A stretch of DNA of 23,730 nt, taken from the NCBI GenBank assembly GCA_003427395.1, contig BFEA01000303.1, positions 282,076-305,805 of the forward strand. The letters are read 5' to 3'. The translations under genes were made by a program, and so were the position numbers. Of the stretch, positions 1-7,516 are shown piece after piece; position 1 is the first letter of the stretch; each line of letters starts with the position of its first letter. Source of the DNA: Chara braunii (taxonomy: Eukaryota; Streptophyta; Charophyceae; Charales; Characeae). The notes below the pieces were generated by a model. The model ran no database searches, had not been told where the DNA came from, and saw only the letters and a list, made by a program, of their open reading frames with translations.

Positions 1-201
1 CTAAGATATCCGCGTAGTGACGGACCCTCCCCTCTTACTAAGTCGGCCCAACACGGGGGATTTCGGTTCTATCCGTATCCCCGCACTCAATTTCCCAAAA
101 ATCCTTGGCACACCCCATCCCCCCCCCCCCCCCCCTCCCCCTTCCGCAATCGAAAACACTCCGAACGGAAGATAGCGCAGGGCGTGAGGTTGCGCGTCAC
201 A
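1..201 (+). mobile_element. LTR end fragment, related family, opposite orientation to main element
   Basis: The reverse complement of this stretch aligns with the first 200 bases of the LTR at 9258. Shared blocks are the AACACGGGGGATTTC area, the CCAAAAATCCTTGGCACACC block and the terminal GGGCGTGAGGTTGCGCGTCACA block. It ends in CACA at 201, the U5 end. It reads in plus orientation, so the rest of that element lies left of the window. A run of 17 C (119-135) replaces a segment present in the other two LTRs. The sequence after 201 does not resemble a primer-binding site, so this is a 3' LTR or solo LTR end rather than a 5' LTR. Roughly 80% similar by eye. Confidence 0.85.
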
Positions 202-642
202 GACTAGGATTACCAGCATCGACAACTATCATCAACTTATCCGAGCTCAATCAGCCCAACATGATAGTTCAATAATTGACGAGAGATTACTACTGAATTA
301 AATGTCAAGAGAGCTAATGAGCCGATAGAATTCTAGACTTTTGAGACCATATCATTATTTTCCTTTCTGACTCTTTCACCATTCTCACCAGAAAAAACTG
401 TGCCCTGTAGCAGACCACAGCTGCGTGCTGAAACTCGCAGTACGAACGGACTTGGCTTTCAACCGGCCACATAACAGGTTCTTGAAGAGGACAGCAGAAT
501 GCCCCAACAGCTCCGAAGTATGGCAAAAAAGATTAGGAATAAAAGATCAAACACACTCCAAAATCTCCTCTCTTTTCTTACCCCCTCAACCTCCCCTTAA
601 GGAAAACAAACAACCATGAGATTCACAGCAGTGGTTAAACCG
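202..642. other. Non-coding stretch, nothing recognised
   Basis: Moderately AT-rich sequence without a convincing reading frame, repeat or RNA. The short ORFs in it lack coding character. It separates the LTR end from the first foldback element. Confidence 0.5.
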
Positions 643-753
643 CTACCGTTTTCACCTGAATAGAATGCCCAGTCATTATAGCTGCATTTGGCCCAACGTT
701 CTATCTAGATGCAGCAATAATGACCGAGCGTTCTATTCGGGTGAAGACGGTAG
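643..753. mobile_element. Small foldback (MITE-like) element, 111 bp
   Basis: The left arm (643-689) and right arm (707-753) are inverted copies of about 47 bp with roughly 85% complementarity by eye. The arms begin CTACCG and end CGGTAG and share the TTCACC-GAATAGAA and GTCATTAT-GCTGCAT blocks. A 17-bp centre separates them. No protein is encoded. It is most simply read as a non-autonomous inverted-repeat transposon. No target duplication was found at the ends. Confidence 0.7.
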
Positions 754-785
754 TACACGGCCCCAGCCTTGCTGAAAAAGAAACT

Positions 786-890
786 CGGCGCCTGCGAGAT
801 GCCATCCGGAAAAGACGGAGCAGGCGCACCGTCGATAAAAAAAATCAGTGGCCTGCGTCGCTTTTCGGATTCTGACAGGCACCCGCGGCT
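786..890. repeat. Imperfect inverted repeat upstream of the U6 copy
   Basis: Two GC-rich segments (about 796-832 and 851-886) share GCCTG, ATCCG, AAAAG and GCAGGC blocks in inverted order, separated by an A-rich spacer. The pairing is weaker than in the neighbouring 643-753 element. It may be a decayed foldback repeat. Confidence 0.4.
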
Positions 891-977
891 GATAGCTGGA
901 TGTACTTGCTTTCAGGCATTGGGTTGTTGAGCCACGGAACGCCGGTTCAATTCCTTACAGGACCGACCAGAAAAAGT

Positions 978-1085
978 AGGAATACAAATGAGACAATCCG
1001 CTAAAATTGTAACAATACAGAGAAGATTAGCATGGCCCCTGCGCAAGGATGACACGCATAAATCGAGAAATGGTCCAAATTTTTT
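978..1085 (+). ncRNA. U6 spliceosomal RNA copy, 5' end diverged (possible pseudogene)
   Basis: From the ACAGAGA box (1017-1023) through the AGC triad (1029-1031), the internal stem-loop region and the plant-type 3' end, the sequence matches plant U6 snRNA as I know it with no visible change. It ends in a six-T run (1080-1085), the normal Pol III terminator. Upstream, GACAATCCGCTAAAATTGTAAC departs by a few bases from the usual GACATCCGATAAAATTGGAAC, and the 5' stem-loop GTCCCTTCGGGGAC is not recognisable. I see no TATA box about 30 bases upstream and no plant USE element. U6 normally forms the catalytic core of the spliceosome with U2. This copy is more likely a pseudogene or a 5'-altered gene than a working one, but its 3' part is strikingly intact. 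Confidence 0.9.
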
Positions 1086-1689
1086 CCTCTCTTGTTGCAT
1101 ACTGTAACGTGCAGACCAGAACAAGAACCGACCTTTCAATACAAAGTACAAGATAACACAGCGGAAGACTTAGATACCAGTGATCCGAACAATCAATGTG
1201 GTAATGCAGCCCTGAACATACATCATCATCATCGTTTCATAGTGTGAATGGGTCTGGCGCTTCACACAGGAAGACAGCGCCAGCCCAGAACATGCACAGA
1301 CGAGGAGGAAGGGGATAGACGAAGAGGAGGGGGAAGATGGGAATGTCGTCAACACCAAGTCTTCGGCACAAGCCCAAATAGTCCCTCGTCGGAATGTCTG
1401 AATCCCAAATGTCAAGTCTGGATCCAATGTCGTCAAGTCTCAAGTCACAACTCTGTCTCTCTCTCTGTCGTAGTCTGAGAAGTCAGGTGACGAGAGGGTG
1501 AGAAGAGAAGGTGGACTTAGAAGAGGAAGAAGAACAACTCTCTCTCTCTCTGTGTGTCCAGTACTAACCTGTGAAGTTGGCGCCTTGATGCAGGTACCAC
1601 GAAGATGGAGCTGGAGCGATGGCGCCACAGGTAAGTAACACTGGCCTCCGCCAGTCTCTCTCCCACTCTACGATCTACTACCTACCAGC
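1086..1689. other. Non-coding stretch with purine-rich and CT-rich tracts
   Basis: It holds a GAGGAGG-type purine tract (about 1300-1345), a repeated GTCAAGTCT motif (about 1415-1440) and short CT microsatellites (about 1452-1470 and 1540-1555). I see no gene. Confidence 0.5.
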
Positions 1690-1830
1690 GCCCAACGCTG
1701 AAGACTACAGCTACAGCTATGGCGCCTAGTGTCGAAGACTACAGCTAGCGCTACCACTACTGCCTAGCGCTGAAGACTACTGCAGCGCTCCTCCTGAGTG
1801 CTGCGGCCGAATCCTGAAGACTATTCGTGC
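1690..1830 (+). repeat. Degenerate tandem repeat around a GAAGACTA motif
   Basis: The core (GCGCT)GAAGACTA(CAG) recurs at about 1699, 1733, 1770 and 1815. The spacing is 34 to 45 bp and the intervening AGCGC/CTAC-rich sequence is also related. The units are too diverged for a clean consensus. Confidence 0.55.
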
Positions 1831-1949
1831 CTACTGAACACTACCTACCCGTGAAGTGCATGGGAACCTCCTATGTACTACGGGTGTGCCTCTTGAGCCT
1901 GCCGAAGGGAGGCAGGGGCTGCAGCTGCAGCTCCTGCTCGAGCACGTGA

Positions 1950-2211
1950 GGAACAGGCTATTTTGGGCCTGTTCCGCATCCCTGTTTCCGTGCCTGAGTC
2001 TTAGGGGCAGGTCGAAACAATGAGGGCCTGAAAATGGCCCTCCGTTTCAGGCTGAAAACTCTGGGTCTGAAAAGACCCAGAAATAGGCTGAAACGAGGTA
2101 GGGCCTGCAGGCCCTCGTTTTTCAGCATCCAGGCTGAAATGAACGGGGCCTGTAAGCCCTAAGTTTTAGGCTTTTAGGCTGAATGTCCGGGACGGGCCCT
2201 GCAGGGCCCGT
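1950..2211 (+). repeat. Array of seven short hairpins separated by AGGCTGAAA spacers
   Basis: Successive inverted repeats occupy this stretch. They are GGAACAGGC/GCCTGTTCC (1950-1975), an imperfect TGTTTC..TGCC hairpin (about 1982-2018), GAGGGCC/GGCCCTC (2022-2042), CTGGGTCT/AGACCCAG with a GAAA loop (2061-2080), the perfect palindrome AGGGCCTGCAGGCCCT (2100-2115) inside an outer GCTGAAA/TTTCAGC stem, a weak GGGC/GCCC hairpin (about 2145-2160), and the perfect 20-bp palindrome ACGGGCCCTGCAGGGCCCGT (2192-2211). The spacer AGGCTGAA(A) recurs at about 2049, 2085, 2131 and 2177. Stem sequences differ between units while pairing is kept. I do not recognise the family. Confidence 0.75.
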
Positions 2212-2261
2212 GTGGCTACGCAGTATGCCACATCTCTTCTCTCCGGGTCTGGTGGCCTTTT

Positions 2262-2282
2262 AAAAAAAAAAAAAAAAAAAAA
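2262..2282 (+). repeat. Poly-A run, 21 A
   Basis: An uninterrupted run of 21 A follows the hairpin array after a 50-bp gap. It could be the 3' tail of a plus-strand retroposed transcript covering the array, but no 5' boundary or target duplication was identified. Confidence 0.7.
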
Positions 2283-2565
2283 GAAGAGACAATCACGAGA
2301 TTGGCAGTAACAGTACCATCCTTAAAGGTAACCAGCTTTTTCCTAAAACAAAGTCCCACTCCATCTATAGCCAGTACATCCCCAATCATCCCCACCCCCT
2401 CACCCCTTAACAGGTGTTGTCACGCGGGGATCCCTATGGGCAAAGGCTGCATAGCGAGGGTTCGGGTGTCAACCCCTGCACGGGCGTGGAGTACGTGCAT
2501 GCAGTGTAAGGGACAGAGATGGGAGGGAGTAGAAATTTAATCAGTCACAAATTCTTTTATCTGTT
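2283..2565. other. Non-coding stretch, nothing recognised
   Basis: Mixed sequence between the poly-A run and the first 2566-type repeat. The ORFs here are short and look like chance. Confidence 0.4.
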
Positions 2566-2993
2566 CCCTGCAGTCCACGTGCTGGGGAACCGTTTTTTTG
2601 TAGGGCCCTCCGTCAGGGCAGACAAAGTTGCCCCGCTGGGCATCACGGCCCATGCACCCACTTCCGCCATTACACCCACCACCAATTTTTTTTTTTTTTG
2701 ATTGACGATCGTACATAGAAACTTGCAGCACCTGCTGGAAATCGGGTCAAGCATCCCAATGCATCTCTTGGGAATCAATCATCAAACACAGGGATGGTAA
2801 ACTTTAAGGCGTCCTGCCACGTTTTGCATGATTGGGTCTGTTTGGTTTGAAATCAAGCCCACTTGGTGTTATTTGTCCCTGCAGTCCTCGTGTTGGGGAA
2901 CCGTTTTTTTGTAGGGCTCTCTGTCAGGGCAGAAAAAGTGGCCCCACTGGGCATCACGGCCCATGCACCCATCACCCTGGCACACACCACCGC
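2566..2993 (+). repeat. Pair of direct repeats, about 120 bp each, 311 bp apart
   Basis: Copy A (2566-2687) and copy B (2877-2993) share CCCTGCAGTCC, GGGGAACCGTTTTTTTGTAGGG, GTCAGGGCAGA and CTGGGCATCACGGCCCATGCACCCA blocks in order. Copy A is followed by a run of 14 T (2686-2699), while copy B runs into CACCACC-rich sequence. Translations of both copies are open for a short distance, but with no coding signature. This is a local duplication or two members of a dispersed family. Confidence 0.75.
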
Positions 2994-3240
2994 ATTAGCA
3001 CCCACCACCTCCACCACCGCGTGGGGCTGCCCCTGGGCCTTCCCTAACCATATCCCTTCCCACCCCAGCGGGCACCACGGCCCCTGGGCCAACAACCTGC
3101 CGAGTGGCCCCCAAAGCATCACGCTGGGCCCTGTTCACAATGAGTGTCGCACCAATTTGAAAGAGGATTTACTGAGGAGACACACTAGGCCTTCCCTGAA
3201 TGCATCTGGCCGCAATCGTAGTCCCTCCCTGTTTCCATTT

Positions 3241-3642
3241 TCACAATTAGGGTCGGACTCCACTATCGTGCGCACAACGTCCGCACGACGATTTTTGAGA
3301 CTTCTTCTGCAGTAAGTGGCCAAACTCTTGAGAAACTACGTGGCAGATGTTTTCACCCAGTTCTGCACACCTGTGCAATGGCCATCCTGAGGGGGTAAGG
3401 GGGGGGGGCATCTCTTCCCGTTTGGCCATCCCATGCAGCAAGGAGACCCAGGGATTGGACGGGGGCCGAGACAGGCGGAGCTCTACTTTCTGCATAGGGA
3501 AAGCTTTCCCTATTGGTTAACCTGGAGAGACAAACCTGCTGGAAAATTTCGCTGCGGTGGGGGGGCTACGATTTCGGTGTGCGGGCATTTTCCAAGCGAA
3601 CGGAAGCTGCCATGCAGTGGAGTCCGACCCTTAGTGCTGTGA
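3241..3642. repeat. Inverted repeat of about 25 bp bounding a 400-bp segment
   Basis: TCACAATTAGGGTCGGACTCCACT (3241-3264) is matched in inverted orientation by 3616-3642, including the perfect 14-base core GGTCGGACTCCACT. The enclosed 350 bp has a perfect palindrome near its middle but no reading frame. It could be a non-autonomous transposon with short terminal inverted repeats. Confidence 0.5.
3494..3513. repeat. Perfect 20-bp palindrome
   Basis: ATAGGGAAAGCTTTCCCTAT is its own reverse complement. It lies inside the segment bounded by the 3241/3642 inverted repeat, somewhat right of its centre. Confidence 0.95.
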
Positions 3643-3708
3643 GCTCCTCATGTTCTCCGGTCCTTCCGTTTACTACTTCTTCTTTTTTTTTTTAATGTCC
3701 GTTTATTT

Positions 3709-3745
<37 letters not shown>

Positions 3746-3984
3746 GTTTAAGCCCCTGCGTAAGCCCCCTATCCCAGCCGTGGTGAGAGAACCGGCAAAA
3801 TTGAGGACTTAACTGTTGGGCTGCTCCATCTATTGGTGGGGAGCTGCACCTGCTGGGAACCAGGCCCAGCGTCCCATTGAACATCTTGTGGCACAGAGTT
3901 TGGTTGTTTATTTTCATAGGACTGTGGATAATTCCCTTTTCAACCCGGGGCTCCATTTTCCCTTGGAGCTGCTGATTTTACCCA
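3643..3984. other. Low-complexity T-rich stretch, no gene
   Basis: Contains an 11-T run (about 3683-3693) and a 34-T run (3711-3744), then unique-looking sequence with no convincing frame. The long T run could be the complement of a retroposon poly-A tail on the minus strand. Confidence 0.6.
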
Positions 3985-4440
3985 TCCCCTCTTGGAGCAC
4001 CCCTGACAAAATAAAAGAGCCCCGTTCTGCAGCCCCTCTTGTTCATTGTTGATGTGTGCTGTCTCTCTAAACCCTTTAAACCCTTTAAACCACCAGTACT
4101 TCCTACAGTCGCGTAGCATTAACGCTACGCAATTTTAGGAAACGTACGGGCCACTACAGGAGCGCCCAAATTCATCCAACTAGAAACGTTTCTACTCTAA
4201 TTTTTTTTCCGCGGCCGATAGCTGGGCCAAGTAATGGTGGCTTAAGCTCCTAACCCTCTCTGAGGCTATGCACCTTACCACACAGTCCGTCGTCCCCTCT
4301 TGGAGTACCGTTGACAAAATGAAAGACTCCTGTTCTGCAGCCGCTCTGTTCATGAAAGACTCCTGTTCTGCAGCCGCTCTGTTCATTTTTGCTGTGTGCT
4401 GTCGCTTTGAAACCCTTTAAGCGCCTAAACTCACATCGCC
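3985..4440 (+). repeat. Two diverged copies of a ~110-bp repeat, one with a 33-bp internal tandem duplication
   Basis: Copy A (3985-4095) and copy B (about 4293-4425) share CCCCTCTTGGAG, TGACAAAAT, CTGTTCTGCAGC, CTC-TGTTCAT, TGTGTGCTGTC and AAACCCTTTAA in the same order. In copy B the 33-bp unit from GAAAGACTCC to GTTCAT is exactly duplicated (4321-4353 and 4354-4386). No coding potential. Confidence 0.75.
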
Positions 4441-5222
4441 CAAACTCACTGTGTGACATGTCCGTTTACTTCTTTCACCGTCACATCTAGACAGATTGTG
4501 CAGCAAGCGCCCATCTATATTTGTGGACCTAAACATTCTAAAATAAAACAAAAACGAAAATTGTTATGGTCCCCTGAAAGTTTGGCATATTTCTTTAGGT
4601 ACCTCTAGAACACAGGTATCACAAAATGCCCCTGAAACTTTGTGAGATGCCCCTGACACCCTGCACGGTAACCCCACTCCCTGATTGGGCCCTGCATCTT
4701 TTGTATATGCCCCAAACCGGCCATGTGCAACTTCTCCACATACCCTTGCAAATTTAGCAAGTCCCCCTACTGGTACCGGGCATGCAAATGTCTGTGTGCT
4801 GTCATATTCGCTATACACTCAAAAAAAGCATGACTGTGCCTGACTGTTTGCCAGACTGTTTCGTGGGACTTTTACCCTACTCATCAGGAGGTTGAACCCC
4901 CGACAGTCTGCCCAGGATTCATTTGACTGATGGATAAGGACTCACCACATCGCCCAGAGTTAGCGACACCCCTGAGAAAAGTGGTCTACTTTACTCACAC
5001 CAACCTTGCAATCCTAGCAGACTGCCGGTCCAAACCCTTGACAAGAATGGCAGTACGTCTCAGAAACTAATCTGACACAGTCATAAAACCCACTCTACAC
5101 ACCCACTCAGCCATGGACATGTGTGTGTGCGTTTGCGTGTCTGAGGACGTGAATGCCCTGCCCACTATATTCTTTCTCCCTCTCACACGTGCGTGTGGCA
5201 CACACACACACACAAACACTGG

Positions 5223-5223
<1 letters not shown>
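4441..5223. other. Non-coding stretch with a GCCCCTGA-type short repeat
   Basis: A (T/G)CCCCTGA motif recurs at about 4570, 4626 and 4648. The rest shows no frame, RNA or long repeat that I can support. Confidence 0.45.

Positions 5224-5309
<86 letters not shown>
5224..5309 (+). repeat. Compound microsatellite (CA)n(GA)n
   Basis: About 14 CA units (5224-5252) pass directly into about 28 GA units (5253-5309). An interrupted CA tract precedes it (about 5199-5216). The GTGTGCACHTH-like and RERE-like peptides read from it are artefacts of the repeat. Confidence 0.97.
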
Positions 5310-5310
<1 letters not shown>

Positions 5311-5639
5311 GGCAGAAGGAGGAAAAGAGGAAGTACAATAGGGGGAAAGGTGGGAGTAGAGGATGCGGAGGGAAGTTGACGGAAATCCAGTAGTAGAAGG
5401 AAGAAGACTAGGAAGTGGAGGAAAGGTTTGCGGAGTGTGAATGGCCTTCAAAATCCGAATTGGATGGCGATACATTCTTTTCTTTCTTATTTTGCTCTTT
5501 TCATCTGATTACATTGCCGGACTCGAACCTGGGTCTATGGGCCTTGCTGCACTACTCTCCACATGCACAAAAGACAAAAAAAACGATGGCAATGTATGTT
5601 TCCCTGTTCTAGCGGAAGATTCATTCTCATTTTGCACAT
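5310..5639. other. Transition into the satellite-like block, no gene
   Basis: Purine-rich sequence, then a segment in which CATTGCC (5512-5518) and GGCAATG (5588-5594) form a 7-bp inverted pair. Next to this, on the minus strand, is GGTTCGAGTCC (5519-5529), a perfect Pol III B-box match. No A-box or tRNA fold accompanies it. Confidence 0.4.
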
Positions 5640-5982
5640 TTGGAGAGTAGTGCAGCGAGGCCCTATATTTCAAGAGTTCATGGGCGTACTGACTGAGGGC
5701 ATACTCACACGGCTACCCCAAATCCGCAAAATATGCGGATTTGGGAAAGGCCGATTTGAGGTTTTGGGGCCTCGCTGCACTACTCTAGACTCTGGAAAGA
5801 GTTGTCCTCGGGAGTTGCCCGCAGACCGGCTCGTTTTTTGAGAGTGGACTTCCCGGCGGCCAGACTTTGTCCGTAGAAAATGGTGCAGCTCTTCTGTCGA
5901 GTGGGACGACGCGCAGGGTTTGGAGAGTTCATCAAGTGTAACAGTTTATAGAGTAAGGGCCTCGCCTCACCACTCTCGAAAC

Positions 5983-6365
5983 GGGGAAATTTTTCAAGAG
6001 CTGTCAGACTTTTTCGTGAGTTGGGTTTTCGAGAGTTGAGGCGCCTTCGCCACACAGCACTCTCGAAAGGGCGATGGTGTTGGACAAAGAATGCAAAACG
6101 ACAGTCGTACAGCTTTGTTTTTGCCGAATGGTCTCAGGATAACGGCCTGACAGCTCTCGAAAATCGAGAGTCCTTCGAGTGCCCTCGGGAGGACGCTTGA
6201 AAAGACCGGTGCTGCAGGCTGGGCGTTTAGGAGTTTCGAGAGCTACTCTCAAAACGAGGTTCTGACAACTCTCGAAAGAGTTTTCGGGCCACAACTCTCA
6301 AGTGGCTGTGTGGCAACGGCTCCAACTCTTGAAAACCGGGTTTCAAGAGTGGTGTGGCGAGGCCC
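5983..6365 (+). repeat. 383-bp direct repeat, copy 1
   Basis: This segment recurs at 6767-7149 at a constant 784-bp offset with no net length change. It runs from GGGGAAATTTTTCAAGAGCTG to GGTGTGGCGAGGCCC. By eye more than 90% of positions agree. Differences are mostly transitions. Confidence 0.9.
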
Positions 6366-6766
6366 ACACCTATCTCCAGAACAGCGATTTGGAGAGAAGT
6401 GGCATCGCCACACCAACTCCCGAAAATCGCAGTCAGAAATAATTTGGAGAGCGGTCAGAATGCGGTTCTCGGGAGTGTTCTCGAACTTTGTGGATCGCCC
6501 CGCCTGCAAAGCACAGGATTTGAGGAGTGGTCCAAGGCTCCTCCGATTTCGGCCCCAAACTGGAGAGTGCGCCTCGACCGACAACCATCTGTTGCCACCG
6601 TTTTGTCTGGGTTCGCCACACCACTCTCGAGTTCGTCCATTTCGAGAGGCCGGTTTAGTGTGCTATGTGGCGAAAGGCCATTTTCTCTCGAAAACCGGCC
6701 TCTCGAAAAATCCTGACAGCTCTGGAATATTTTCGAGATTCGAGAGTGGTGTGGCGAGGCCCTAAT

Positions 6767-7149
6767 GGGGAAATTTTTCAAGAGCTGTCAGACGTTCTCA
6801 AGAGTTGGGTTTTCGAGAGTTTCGGGCCCCTCGCCACACAGCACTCTCGAAAGGGCGATGGTGTTGGACAAAGAATGCAAAACGACAGTCGTACAACTTT
6901 GTTTTTTCCGAATGGCCTCAGGATAACGGCCTGACAGCTCTCGAAAATCAAGAGTCCTCCGAGTGCCCTCGGAAGGACGCTTGAAAAGAGCGGTGCTTCA
7001 GGCTGGGCGTTTAGGAGTTTCGAGAGCTCTTCTCGAAACGAGGTTCTGACAACTCTCGAAAGAGTTTTCGGGCCACAACTCTCAAGTGGCTGTGTAGCAA
7101 CGGCTCCAACTTTTGAAAACCGGGTTCCAAGAGTGGTGTGGCGAGGCCC
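6767..7149 (+). repeat. 383-bp direct repeat, copy 2
   Basis: Second copy of 5983-6365. The 401 bp between the copies carries the same short motifs but is not itself a third copy, so the larger unit would be about 784 bp with only the second half of a preceding unit left intact. Confidence 0.9.
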
Positions 7150-7516
7150 TAAGTGCAGCGAAGGAGGGTATTTCGAGAGTCTCGCCTTTTTTTTATTTTT
7201 TTTCAAGAACAATCTGACAACTATGAAAAAGGTTCTGAAAAATTTAGGAAAACATGGATAACTTGCTAACCTATTGCTAGGGTACTCAATTACTATGATG
7301 AAATTCAGAATTAGGCAAAATTCAGAAAACGACACAGAAGCCCCCCCTCAATCCTCTTTACTTCCCTCCGGCAAGACTTACTACAGCAGAGCCACCATCT
7401 CCGCTGCTGCTGTACCCTATTTCCATCCTACAAGCTCGCCCCCCTCACTAGTAGGACGCTCGATATCCCGCCATCTACTTCTCCCACTCACCTCTCTTTT
7501 GAGAAACAAAAACATA

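Larger units (their letters stand above)
5640..7180. repeat. Satellite-like block built on the heptamer CTCGAAA/TTTCGAG
   Basis: I count 17 exact CTCGAAA or TTTCGAG heptamers between about 5977 and 7175, in both orientations, plus many one-base variants such as TTCAAGAG. A second motif, GAGTGGTGTGGCGAGGCCC, recurs near 5643, 6343, 6744 and 7131, and in inverted form near 5767 and 5957. The open frames across the block are a by-product of its biased composition and occur on both strands. I do not recognise the family. Confidence 0.8.

Noticed and set aside
944-954. B-box match GGTTCAATTCC just upstream of the U6 copy
   Set aside because: No A-box at a suitable distance and no tRNA fold. An 11-base degenerate match is expected by chance at this scale.
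4073-4093. AAACCCTTTAAACCCTTTAAACC, telomere-like
   Set aside because: The plant telomere unit is CCCTAAA; here the unit is AAACCCTTT, repeated only about twice.
5107-5475. Frames through the CA/GA microsatellite
   Set aside because: Simple-repeat translation only.
5519-5529. Perfect Pol III B-box (GGTTCGAGTCC, minus strand) next to a 7-bp inverted pair, suggesting a tRNA
   Set aside because: The supposed acceptor stem pairs, but there is no D-arm, A-box or anticodon arm and the T-stem does not pair. It may be a tRNA-derived fragment, but not a tRNA gene.
6249-7335. Several 90-185-codon frames on both strands of the satellite-like block
   Set aside because: They overlap on both strands, repeat with the 383-bp duplication and have no protein texture. 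They come from the repeat composition.
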